DNA from: an uncultured Chitinophagaceae bacterium
GTDB lineage: Bacteria > Bacteroidota > Bacteroidia > Chitinophagales > Chitinophagaceae
Direction: 5' to 3'
NCBI GenBank assembly: GCA_934502905.1
Contig: CAKSVK010000104.1
Span: forward strand, 1-12,785
Length of the DNA: 12,785 nucleotides
Shown here: one piece after another, positions 1-6,955 of the stretch
How the letters are laid out: each line of letters opens with the position of its first letter
How positions within the stretch are numbered: position 1 is the first letter of the stretch
Program-made: the position numbers and the translations under genes
Notes under the pieces: model-generated
The model's input: the letters and a program-made list of their open reading frames with translations, nothing else
Database searches by the model: none
Told to the model about the DNA's origin: nothing

Positions 1-670
1 GTACCAGTATCCGCATGAGGTTGCAGATGATATTCAACAATACAATACAACCAAGCAGTATACATGTGTGAAGCATCCGGACGCGGGTGTCTAATTTCTG
101 TTGGCGGAGCGTTATAAGCAATATGCCTGTGATAAGAGAGGTGACCATCATATTGAGCCCCATACAGGCAGGGTCAACTGCGTATGCTGATCCGTTCATA
201 GTGATGATATTACCACGTACTGTTGTGTCCGGAACCATAACTTTCAGCATATGGCCCGCAATGGCAGTAAGGTGCAAACGGATGGTGAAACCGAATTGCA
301 GGATAAAATGGCTGCAGAGGGGAGAGGTCAGCAGGAGTGCAAAAAGTGAAAGGTGAGTTAGCTTTCCCCGGTAGCTTTCCAGCACATAGAACAGGATAAA
401 GGAAGCAAAGAAGAAAAATAATGTTTTGACCGGGAAAATACAGGTGATGATTCCCGTTATGATGGCTGCTATACCATAATGAAAGGAAGGTTGCCTGGTT
501 GTCGTCTCCCTGCAGGTGAGAAATATCGTAAATAATCTCAGGTAGAATACAGGAGATTGCCACCTCAGGTAGCTTTCCAGTGAGAAAAAGGCGGCAGACA
601 GGTAAACGACCATCGCTAATGCGGGCGGCCAGCTGTGCAATATTGTTTTTTGAATGGGAAATGTGATCAT
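1..670 (-). CDS. xrtN: Exosortase, XrtN type, C-terminus cut by the window edge
   Basis: This is a polytopic inner-membrane transpeptidase-like enzyme expected to cleave a PEP-CTERM-like C-terminal signal from its target. The visible 223 residues are strongly hydrophobic, with repeated membrane segments. The exosortase active-site pattern is visible: DPACMGLNMM with the presumed catalytic Cys at residue 169, and NLMRI with the presumed catalytic Arg at residue 220. The conserved His that completes the catalytic set should lie beyond the window, so completeness cannot be judged. The ATG at 670 overlaps the TGA of the VIT gene as ATGA, which fixes the start and implies translational coupling. 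The XrtN subtype is inferred from the adjacent VIT-domain protein carrying a sorting tail. A related Bacteroidetes subtype, XrtK with MSEP-CTERM targets, is the main alternative. Confidence 0.85.
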   Translation of the reverse strand, partial: MITFPIQKTILHSWPPALAMVVYLSAAFFSLESYLRWQSPVFYLRLFTIFLTCRETTTRQPSFHYGIAAIITGIITCIFPVKTLFFFFASFILFYVLESYRGKLTHLSLFALLLTSPLCSHFILQFGFTIRLHLTAIAGHMLKVMVPDTTVRGNIITMNGSAYAVDPACMGLNMMVTSLITGILLITLRQQKLDTRVRMLHTCILLGCIVLLNIICNLMRILV

Positions 671-3156
671 CTGCCTGTTTTTAACGCGAGTTTATTTTTC
701 CATTTCAGGTAAACCAGTAATAAGCCGACCATGATGATCAGCGCCCATTCATGTGGTTCGGGTACAGCTCCTTTAGAATGAAGGGCGGCATTTTTAAGGC
801 TGCTTTTGCTGTCTTCTATATTGAAGCGATCGTAGTCTTTTTGTGTTTCCAGGACGATGAGGCTGGAAACAGGCGTAACAACATAGGCCGTTTGCGCTTC
901 CTCCAGTATTTGCGCTTCAAGTTCACCATCGGTCAGCAGGGCCGTTCCGTTCTTTTTGAGGATATTGTTGTAGACGAATAAGCGCATCAGGTGATCAGGC
1001 GCCGTAGCTTTTTCTGCAGGAACAGGAGATGCTTCTATCATAATATCCGCCGCTTCGATGATCACCTGGTTATTTGCTTCCCGCGGTTCGGGAAAACGAC
1101 CGGAGCTGATTAATGCATGAAGGTGGCTGATATCGCCATGGGCATAATAAAATGTACGGAATTCCTTCAGGGTTTTCAGGTAAGGGGTTAATTCCGTTCC
1201 GATGTTGAACAGCCTGATACGATGCCCGTCTGAGAAGCTTTTTTTCAGCATACGAACCATGTCGGCATCTTTGATATCATCCAGCGTAGGGGAAAGTGCA
1301 TTTGTTTTTGTGATCACCAGGGACTGTTTATGCTCTTTTATCTTATGAAAAGGAAACAGGCTGAAACGATTTTCAGAGAGTGTGGTAAAGAGGTCTGATT
1401 GGTTTTCTTCGGTCAGTGTTATGATCTGCTGATCTTCACTGGCAACAAAAACTGATTTCCCTTTTAACAGCCTGAGCATCCTGTTAAATTCTTTTTGGGT
1501 CCATGCCGCATTGATATCCAGGTACACGTTTTGGATATCGGCCGTTTCCGACGTATTACCAACAGGTTGCAGCCGGTAGGTCGTGTCGTTGAAAGTGAAA
1601 GCCGAAGGAATAACTTCTGTTTTAGACATTGCCAGCTGCCAGTCAGCGGCATACCTGCCTTTTCTTTCAAGACCGTTTGCTGTTTTTTTAAACCCTGCAG
1701 GTGTGCGGATGGATCCCGGTTGACCCGAAAAATGAACCTGGGTCGTTTCTTCTGCGTGGGTAGCCGGCGGTCCTGTAAAATAGGCGGGCTGATACAGCAA
1801 CTGTTTTCCGGATACGAGCAGGGGAGAAGTTATGCCTATTTTGAAACGACGGCTTTCACCTGCAACTACCGGAAATACACGTACAGATACCCTGTTGCCT
1901 TCCTGCCAGTGTACTACAGATGGGTCACGTACTTCAACTCCCACAATGGTCTTATATGCTTCAGCAGCTTTTGATTTTGTAGTGAGCACCGCTTTTTCCT
2001 CTTTACCTTCTATCCATAGCGACAACGATGTCACCACGCTTCCCTCCGGAAGTTGAAAGGTGTAAATGGCTTCCTGCTGGCGGCTCCAGCTATTCCTATT
2101 TTTCTGGTGAAGAACATCCAAGACCATTTCGGTATAGGACAGGCGCATATCCGGCCAAATTTCAATCCGGCTGTTAACGTCTGTTGTCGCCAGGTTATCT
2201 CCCGACCAGTATCTTTCTTCGGCATTATACCGGACATCATATATCGTGTTCAGTATCCTGATCCTGTCGTCCGGCTCTATTTTGGGTTTACCTGCAAACA
2301 GGGCGGCTGTCATCACCAGCGGATCGTGTTTCATTTCTCCGAAAATCCCCATACGTGGGGTTGACCAGAGAAAGTCAGACAGATCATCTGCCGGTACACT
2401 ATAGGCTAGCCCGGTTTTCAGTATCTTTTCAGTTATGTTATCGGGTTTGCTTTTACGGGCTTTTGCCACCCACCCGGGAAGATCATTATCCCGGATGGTA
2501 TGCAATGCCCTGAGGTGAGCATTCCATACAAACGTATAGGAGAGGAACAGGATAAGTGCCGATGTTATGCCTGCACGGAAATAGTAACTGTATTTTCGGT
2601 TAACCTTTTTTTGTTTGTGAATGAACACCAGGATATAAATGCAAAAAAGTAAAGGAACAAAGGTGTGCAGTGATATGCCAAGAAAAATGCCGGCGATGAC
2701 ACTCAGCCCGTATAAGGGAACAAGGTAGATGGCCAGGTACCCGAACAGGAAAAAGGAGAGCCCGGCAATAAAGCTCATACCATACAAAACAGGCCGGGGG
2801 ATGTTTTTGCCATAGGAAAACAAAATAAGATTGGTGCAGGCAATGGTTAATAATACCGACAACCAGGTGACGGAGGTTTTAAACACATCCATTTCCCTGT
2901 TGAGCGCATAGGCGCTGATAAGGAAAAGGGTCAGGAATACGAACATGGCATAGATGCCGTTGCGTCCTTTCCTGAGTTTTCCGGCCACCAGTAGTATAAT
3001 GAAATACAATGCGGTTAAAAGGATATTGATCAGGAACAATCCTTCTTCCACCTGAAACAGGAAGGGCAGGCAGAACAGGAAAAGCGACAGGAACAGGATA
3101 ACCAGTCCCATGTTGAAAACCTGGCCGGTTGGAGAATAGGCTTCTTGTGTGTGCAT
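667..3156 (-). CDS. XrtN-system VIT domain protein with PEP-CTERM-like tail
   Basis: This 829-residue protein is the likely dedicated target of the adjacent exosortase. The N-terminal quarter has about seven membrane segments (roughly residues 16-34, 40-59, 67-85, 95-114, 122-145, 147-178, 190-211). A VIT (vault/inter-alpha-trypsin) domain follows at about 335-447, with YTFQLPEGSVVTSLSLWIEG and the KAAEAYKTIVG segment typical of the family. Residues 545-670 look like a degenerate vWA fold: DINAA replaces the DxSxS metal site. The C-terminus carries PEP at 799-801, then HEW, a hydrophobic helix (about 805-818) and a Lys/Arg-rich end, which is a sorting-signal architecture. An in-frame ATG at 3216 would give 849 residues but overlaps the upstream gene by 53 bases. 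The ATG at 3156 lies 7 bases after that gene's stop and is preferred. The membrane-embedded N-terminus is unusual for a sorted protein. The function of the mature product is unknown. Confidence 0.85.
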   Translation of the reverse strand: MHTQEAYSPTGQVFNMGLVILFLSLFLFCLPFLFQVEEGLFLINILLTALYFIILLVAGKLRKGRNGIYAMFVFLTLFLISAYALNREMDVFKTSVTWLSVLLTIACTNLILFSYGKNIPRPVLYGMSFIAGLSFFLFGYLAIYLVPLYGLSVIAGIFLGISLHTFVPLLFCIYILVFIHKQKKVNRKYSYYFRAGITSALILFLSYTFVWNAHLRALHTIRDNDLPGWVAKARKSKPDNITEKILKTGLAYSVPADDLSDFLWSTPRMGIFGEMKHDPLVMTAALFAGKPKIEPDDRIRILNTIYDVRYNAEERYWSGDNLATTDVNSRIEIWPDMRLSYTEMVLDVLHQKNRNSWSRQQEAIYTFQLPEGSVVTSLSLWIEGKEEKAVLTTKSKAAEAYKTIVGVEVRDPSVVHWQEGNRVSVRVFPVVAGESRRFKIGITSPLLVSGKQLLYQPAYFTGPPATHAEETTQVHFSGQPGSIRTPAGFKKTANGLERKGRYAADWQLAMSKTEVIPSAFTFNDTTYRLQPVGNTSETADIQNVYLDINAAWTQKEFNRMLRLLKGKSVFVASEDQQIITLTEENQSDLFTTLSENRFSLFPFHKIKEHKQSLVITKTNALSPTLDDIKDADMVRMLKKSFSDGHRIRLFNIGTELTPYLKTLKEFRTFYYAHGDISHLHALISSGRFPEPREANNQVIIEAADIMIEASPVPAEKATAPDHLMRLFVYNNILKKNGTALLTDGELEAQILEEAQTAYVVTPVSSLIVLETQKDYDRFNIEDSKSSLKNAALHSKGAVPEPHEWALIIMVGLLLVYLKWKNKLALKTGR

Positions 3157-3163
3157 GGTCAAA

Positions 3164-3652
3164 CTATTTTTGTGATAACAGGCTTTGTAATTGTTGTGTT
3201 TTTTTATAGCTGGCATACAAGGGAATAAGTCCGATCAACCCGAATGAGCAATCGATCAACTGCCAGTACAATGGTATTTGCCGGATATATCCTGCAATGA
3301 ACGCAAGCGGGAATACCATTCCGCAGGCTATCATCCCGAATTCAATCACCCATATATTTTTGACAGGATCTTTCAGCGGCCCGATAAAAGCAACTGCTAT
3401 CACCAGGTGTGCAAAAGCCAGCCAGTCGTAGCCGTAAGCCACCTGTGGATAATGGAAGTTGGTTTCACTGATGGCAGTATGGCATGTCAGCAACCAGTAA
3501 TGAAATCCGGAGCTGTCTTCCGGCCACCAGGAGAGTATCCAGGTTAGTTCCGTTTCGATGGCAAAAGCAGTGATACCGCTGAGCGCGAGGCAAATGATAA
3601 AAAAGACCAGCCAGCGGCGGATTGCTCTCTGATAATCGTTGACCTTGTTCAT
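3164..3652 (-). CDS. Small membrane protein, unknown function, first gene of the exosortase operon
   Basis: This is a 162-residue protein with about four predicted membrane helices (residues 13-32, 74-91, 98-122, 129-147). Between the first two lies a Trp- and His-rich segment of about 40 residues (WWPEDSSGFHYW onward) that would sit on one face of the membrane. I do not recognise the family. It ends 7 bases before the VIT gene's preferred start, in the same orientation, so it is probably co-transcribed with the VIT and exosortase genes and may help the sorting system. That link is inference from position alone. The C-terminus is short, polar and Gln/Lys-rich. No signal peptide separate from the first helix and no catalytic motif is apparent. 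Confidence 0.75.
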   Translation of the reverse strand: MNKVNDYQRAIRRWLVFFIICLALSGITAFAIETELTWILSWWPEDSSGFHYWLLTCHTAISETNFHYPQVAYGYDWLAFAHLVIAVAFIGPLKDPVKNIWVIEFGMIACGMVFPLAFIAGYIRQIPLYWQLIDCSFGLIGLIPLYASYKKTQQLQSLLSQK

Positions 3653-3662
3653 TTTAAAAGTG

Positions 3663-3677
3663 CTTTGTAATTCAAAG
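3663..3677. promoter_or_regulatory. Palindrome CTTTG-N5-CAAAG, proximal copy
   Basis: A perfect 5-bp inverted repeat with a 5-base spacer (TAATT) lies just upstream of the ATG at 3652. It shares arms and spacer length with the distal copy at 3716-3736, and the two centres are 56 bases apart. This spacing suggests an operator for a dimeric repressor acting on the exosortase operon. No regulator gene is visible in the window. Confidence 0.5.
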
Positions 3678-3715
3678 TGAATGATTCTAAAAAATGGCGC
3701 AGGGCGCCGAATATT

Positions 3716-3736
3716 TTACTTTGAAATACAAAGTAA
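3716..3736. promoter_or_regulatory. Palindrome TTACTTTG-N5-CAAAGTAA, distal copy
   Basis: This is a perfect 8-bp inverted repeat around the spacer AAATA. Its left arm, read on the minus strand as TTACTTTG, resembles the Bacteroidetes -7 box TAnnTTTG with one mismatch. It is preceded 21 bases upstream by GTTG, one mismatch from the -33 TTTG. The palindrome may therefore sit over the promoter of the operon starting at 3652, as expected for a repressor operator. This is a sequence reading only. Confidence 0.5.
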
Positions 3737-3761
3737 GATGAAAGATTTGTAATTTTCCAAC
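3729..3761 (-). promoter_or_regulatory. Possible promoter of the exosortase operon
   Basis: On the minus strand, GTTG (3761-3758) is followed after 21 bases by TTACTTTG (3736-3729). Each box differs by one base from the Bacteroidetes consensus (TTTG and TAnnTTTG). It would give a leader of roughly 60 to 80 bases containing the proximal palindrome. The surrounding AT-rich DNA makes a chance match possible. Confidence 0.3.
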
Positions 3762-3802
3762 TATTTTTAATTTTTTAGACGAAAAATTTTTATTTCACTT
3801 CT

Positions 3803-3980
3803 CATTCCCTCTTTCTTGTTACTCCTAACGCGGGAGAAGTCGCCATAAAGTCTTTTATAAACCATACGTTACGTCGGCAAGCGGGTTTCTCATTGTGTAA
3901 ATCAGCAACCAGTAAAAAGTGGATTATTCTCCTGATATTTCAAAAGTTAGGTGAGGGCACGTAACCGGGCGACGGTTGCC
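3803..3980. repeat. Imperfect tandem repeat, copy 1
   Basis: This stretch aligns with 4030-4230. Shared blocks include GCCATAAAG (3842), ATCAGCAACC (3901), TAAAAAGTG, ATTATTCTCCTGATATT and CAAAAGTTA (3941), then ACCGGGC (3964). The match is colinear with small insertions in the second copy. All reading frames in this copy are interrupted or very short, so I treat it as non-coding. Its nature (degenerate mobile element, structured RNA or duplicated spacer) is not identified. Confidence 0.65.
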
Positions 3981-4029
3981 CCGGTAAGTGTCTCCACTTG
4001 CCGCCTAAACGAGGCGATGGCATACTGAT

Positions 4030-4230
4030 TCATTCCTCCCTCTCTTGCGCTCCTACGCAGAAGGGAGTCTGCCATAAAGCCTTTTGTAAACAGACTGTAC
4101 AGCCATTCGGTAGCCGAGTTCTCTCTCGCAGACTGCGTCTGCAAATCAGCAACCGGTAAAAAGTGAATTATTCTCCTGATATTCCAATTTCAAAAGTTAC
4201 GTGGGGACACGTCACCGGGCACCACTTGCC
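4030..4230. repeat. Imperfect tandem repeat, copy 2
   Basis: This copy is offset from copy 1 by 229 bases at GCCATAAAG (4071) and by 250 bases at CAAAAGTTA (4191), so about 21 bases were gained. Part of the gain coincides with a small palindrome GCAGAC-TGC-GTCTGC at 4128-4142 that is absent from copy 1. A second hairpin, ACGTG-GGGA-CACGT (4199-4212), is nearly conserved in copy 1. Short minus-strand frames through this copy resemble no protein I know. Confidence 0.65.
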
Positions 4231-4339
4231 GTTTGCGCAGGGCTCGAAAAGGGAGCCGTTTTGCCCCCTTAACACTTCATAGCGCCTTTGCGGTGAAATA
4301 GCAGCCTCGCGTGCCGTGGAAGGACTCAATAGCCTCTCA
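4231..4339. other. Spacer between the repeats and the lyase-family gene
   Basis: No convincing gene is visible here. A weak hairpin GGCTC-N7-GAGCC at 4241-4257 is followed by GTTTT on the plus strand, but no plus-strand gene precedes it, so a terminator role is doubtful. The minus-strand gene at 4340-5098 ends here with TGATGA, and no strong T-tracted terminator follows it. Confidence 0.4.
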
Positions 4340-5098
4340 TCAGGAAAGTATAATACTATAATCGCCGGTCGCTTTGAACCGCTCAAAATTTTCTGCTGCT
4401 TTTTTCAAAAGAGCATCATATTGTTTGGCGCCATGACTTACTCTTTTCACCCCCAGCGAAGCCAGTTCCCGTATACCCGGCAGGGCAGGAGTAACGAATA
4501 CATTCAACGGCAGGTCCACTTTTCCGACAAACTGTTTTATGTCTTCCTGCTTTTCCATCAATGGGATGAATATGCCATCGGCGCCTGCTTCCTTATAAAT
4601 ACCGGCCCTGCGGATGGACTCTTCCAGGGCATTGCCGGCCTTTGTTGTATAGGTATCTGCACGGGCATTGATAAAAATATCGGTTTTGGCCTTGATGGCT
4701 TTTATTTTATCTGCTAACAGGGAGGCATCACCGAGGATACGTTTTTCTTCCTTCACCTGCCCGTCTTCCAGGTTGATGCCCACAACGCCGATATCGGTAA
4801 GCTGTTTTACATAACCTGCTACGGTATCGGGATCATTGGAATACCCGGCTTCAAAATCCACCGACAAGGGGATGGTCACTTTTGCGGCGATCCGCTTCAG
4901 CACAAACAATAATTCCTCGAAACCTATTTGCTCCCCGTCGGCATACCCGAGCGAAAATGCAATGGCATGACTGGAAGTACCGAGGGCTTCATAGCCTGCT
5001 TTTTCCGCCAGGGAGGCTGTATGTGCATCCCAGACATTTCCCAATAACAACACATCGTCTTTTGCATGGAGCGCTTTGAACCGGCTAACTTTACTCAT
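4340..5098 (-). CDS. Isocitrate lyase/PEP mutase superfamily enzyme
   Basis: This 252-residue TIM-barrel enzyme belongs to the superfamily whose members cleave or rearrange carbon-carbon or phosphorus-carbon bonds next to a carboxylate with bound Mg2+. Visible motifs are GNVWDAHTA (residues 20-28), GTSSHAIA (40-47), the metal-binding-type DFEAGYS (81-87), NLEDGQ (109-114) and NARADTY (144-150). The lyase signature KKCGH and the mutase loop EDKxxPK are absent, so neither true isocitrate lyase nor PEP mutase is indicated. The precise substrate cannot be told. The ATG at 5098 (MSKVSRFKALH) matches the usual family N-terminus. In-frame ATGs at 5122 and 5176 would add 8 or 26 residues, and the latter sits in the T-tract of a stem-loop, so it is unlikely. 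The gene appears monocistronic. Confidence 0.8.
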   Translation of the reverse strand: MSKVSRFKALHAKDDVLLLGNVWDAHTASLAEKAGYEALGTSSHAIAFSLGYADGEQIGFEELLFVLKRIAAKVTIPLSVDFEAGYSNDPDTVAGYVKQLTDIGVVGINLEDGQVKEEKRILGDASLLADKIKAIKAKTDIFINARADTYTTKAGNALEESIRRAGIYKEAGADGIFIPLMEKQEDIKQFVGKVDLPLNVFVTPALPGIRELASLGVKRVSHGAKQYDALLKKAAENFERFKATGDYSIILS

Positions 5099-5176
5099 AA
5101 TATTGTATTTGTTATCAGTCATTACCATGCAACTTTCATGCAGCGATGCAATTGAAAATGTTAAATATGCGTACAT

Positions 5177-5210
5177 AAAAAAGGGTTACGCCGGCGCGTG
5201 GGTACCCTTT
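5177..5210 (-). terminator. Stem-loop with T-tract, terminator or leader attenuator
   Basis: On the minus strand AAAGGGT pairs with ACCCTTT across an inner stem ACGC-GCCG-GCGT, followed by a run of six T (5182-5177, partly within the stem). It lies about 195 bases downstream of the AAA+ ATPase stop and 79 bases upstream of the preferred start of the lyase-family gene. It could end the VWA/ATPase operon, or act as an attenuator if the promoter at 5284-5312 is real. Confidence 0.5.
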
Positions 5211-5283
5211 GGTCTGCTATCGTATGATGTTTCGGCTTGGTGAGGACTACTCACATATTAACAGCAAGCCCATTTCGTTTATA

Positions 5284-5312
5284 CAAAGATTAATGATACC
5301 TTCTATTGCAAA
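5284..5312 (-). promoter_or_regulatory. Possible promoter upstream of the lyase-family gene
   Basis: On the minus strand, TTTG (5312-5309) is followed by a TAATCTTTG sequence ending at 5284. The arrangement resembles the Bacteroidetes promoter, but the -7 box has one extra base and the spacing is shorter than usual. Transcription from here would pass through the stem-loop at 5177-5210 before reaching the gene. Confidence 0.25.
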
Positions 5313-5404
5313 CCATTAAGAAAAGGTACATTAAGATCCTTTACTTAATTTTCTGAACTCCTTAATGGTTATATAAGTACCAATCGTATTCCCGGATAAT
5401 AATT

Positions 5405-6931
5405 TTACTGTTGTTCAAAATCATCTTCCTCTTCCTCATAGTCTGTTCCGCTTCCCATGTTCAGCATGGAGCCCATTAAATCGTTGAACTCAATTTTATC
5501 ACCCAGCACTTTTTTGCTGATGAGTGAAAATGCCGATAGCCCATGCAGGACGAGCTCCATCAGCAGGGCTGTTTCGTTTTCGTTGCCATGCGGATAAGTT
5601 TTCTTCACCAGTCCGTACAAGCCGTTTACATGGTATAAAGCCTGTACTTTTTCCTTGTCTTTTGCATTGAAGAGCAGGTCCAGGTTGTTGCCCTGGTCAA
5701 ACCAGGTGATGATGGGGCGGTAAGGATTATTGTCTTCCTTTTGCTGCGTGTTCTTTCTTCTTTTAAAAGAATCAGGGCTGGGAAAATATTGTGTGAACTG
5801 TGTCCGGATGGCTTTGTTCAGCAGGTTAAACGCTACCTGGTAAGGGCCTTCCTGTTCTCCTTCATATACCAGCTCCACCTTGCCGGTTACAGCGGGAATG
5901 ATACCCACCAGGTCGGATATCCAAATTTGGGTTTCATTTTCATTGTTGATGATCGCCCGGCGCTCTGCAGCGCTCACGGCATTTTCAAAAGCAGCGATGG
6001 TCAAACGGGCGCTTACGCCGCTTTTCTTGTCTACGAATTCACTGCTCCTGGCCTCGAAGGCAACCTGCTCGATCAGGCGTTTTACCAGGTCGCTTATCCG
6101 TACTTTATGCTTTTGCTCCTCGCTGATCTCCGCTTCCTGTTCCGTGATCTCCAACGCCTGCTCCAGCGATTTTGGATAATGTGTTAATATCTGGCTTTCT
6201 ATCCTGTCTTTTAACGGTGTTACAATAGATCCCCTGTTCGTGTAGTCCTCCGGGTTAGCGGTGAACACAAACAGTATATCCAGCGGCATACGCAGCTTGA
6301 ATCCCCTGATCTGGATATCGCCTTCCTCCAGTATATTGAACAGCGCTACCTGTATCCTCGCCTGCAGGTCGGGCAGCTCATTGATCACAAATACGCTCCT
6401 GTTACTCCTGGGAATGATGCCATAGTGGATCACCCTTTCATCGGCGAAGTTGAGCTTCAGGTTGGCAGCCTTGATGGGATCTATATCACCGATCAGGTCG
6501 GCAACGCTTACATCGGGTGTCGCGAGTTTTTCACCGTATCTTTCCGAACGGTGCAGCCATCGGACCGGTGTATTGTCCCCTTTTTCTGTTATGAGGTCCT
6601 GGGCATATTTCGATATGGGATGAAAAGGATCGTCGTTGATATCGCTGCCTTCCACTACCGGGATATATTCATCCAGCAGGGAAGTCATTTGTCTTGCGAT
6701 CCTGGTTTTTGCCTGTCCGCGCAGTCCGAGCAGGAGTATGTTGTGTTTGCTCAATAGCGCTCTTTCTACATCCGGTATCACGGTATCTTCATAGCCAATG
6801 ATGCCGGAAAAACTGTTTTCCTGTAGTTGCAGGTTTTTGATCAGGTTCTGCCGTATCTCCTCTTTTATGCTTTTGGGTTTGTAACCACTTTTTTTTAATG
6901 CGCCTAAAGTTGTGATCTTTGATATGTCCAT
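5405..6931 (-). CDS. MoxR/magnesium-chelatase-like AAA+ ATPase
   Basis: This is a 508-residue AAA+ ATPase of the ChlI/MoxR type, probably working with the VWA protein encoded just upstream. The Walker A loop is GLRGQAKT (residues 69-76). The Walker B region reads VFVINELPDL, with Asn184 where Asp is usual and Glu185 kept. Sensor 1 is FTANPED (Asn226), an Arg-finger-like residue lies in KDRIES (Arg243), and sensor 2 is SGVSARL (Arg309). A C-terminal domain of about 150 residues beyond the AAA+ module ends in a strongly acidic tail (EEEEDDFEQQ), possibly a partner-binding tail. Its start lies 24 bases after the VWA gene's stop, so the two form an operon. No large chelatase subunit or porphyrin gene is nearby, so metal chelation is not supported; remodelling or chaperone activity is more plausible. 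Confidence 0.85.
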   Translation of the reverse strand: MDISKITTLGALKKSGYKPKSIKEEIRQNLIKNLQLQENSFSGIIGYEDTVIPDVERALLSKHNILLLGLRGQAKTRIARQMTSLLDEYIPVVEGSDINDDPFHPISKYAQDLITEKGDNTPVRWLHRSERYGEKLATPDVSVADLIGDIDPIKAANLKLNFADERVIHYGIIPRSNRSVFVINELPDLQARIQVALFNILEEGDIQIRGFKLRMPLDILFVFTANPEDYTNRGSIVTPLKDRIESQILTHYPKSLEQALEITEQEAEISEEQKHKVRISDLVKRLIEQVAFEARSSEFVDKKSGVSARLTIAAFENAVSAAERRAIINNENETQIWISDLVGIIPAVTGKVELVYEGEQEGPYQVAFNLLNKAIRTQFTQYFPSPDSFKRRKNTQQKEDNNPYRPIITWFDQGNNLDLLFNAKDKEKVQALYHVNGLYGLVKKTYPHGNENETALLMELVLHGLSAFSLISKKVLGDKIEFNDLMGSMLNMGSGTDYEEEEDDFEQQ

Positions 6932-6955
6932 TGTCGTCTTTATTCAATCTGTTGG

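Noticed and set aside
210..563. Minus-strand open frame of 117 codons overlapping the exosortase gene
   Set aside because: It is out of frame with the exosortase, which carries the DPACMGL and NLMRI motifs and the ATGA-coupled start.
3803..4230. CRISPR array
   Set aside because: There are only two long, diverged copies with no short uniform repeats or spacers, and no cas genes are present.
3947..4386. Two short minus-strand frames (65 and 72 codons) across the tandem repeat
   Set aside because: The frames are not preserved between the two repeat copies, and the protein sequences match nothing I recognise.
4340..5098. True isocitrate lyase or PEP mutase
   Set aside because: The KKCGH and EDKxxPK signature loops are missing and the protein is far shorter than isocitrate lyase.
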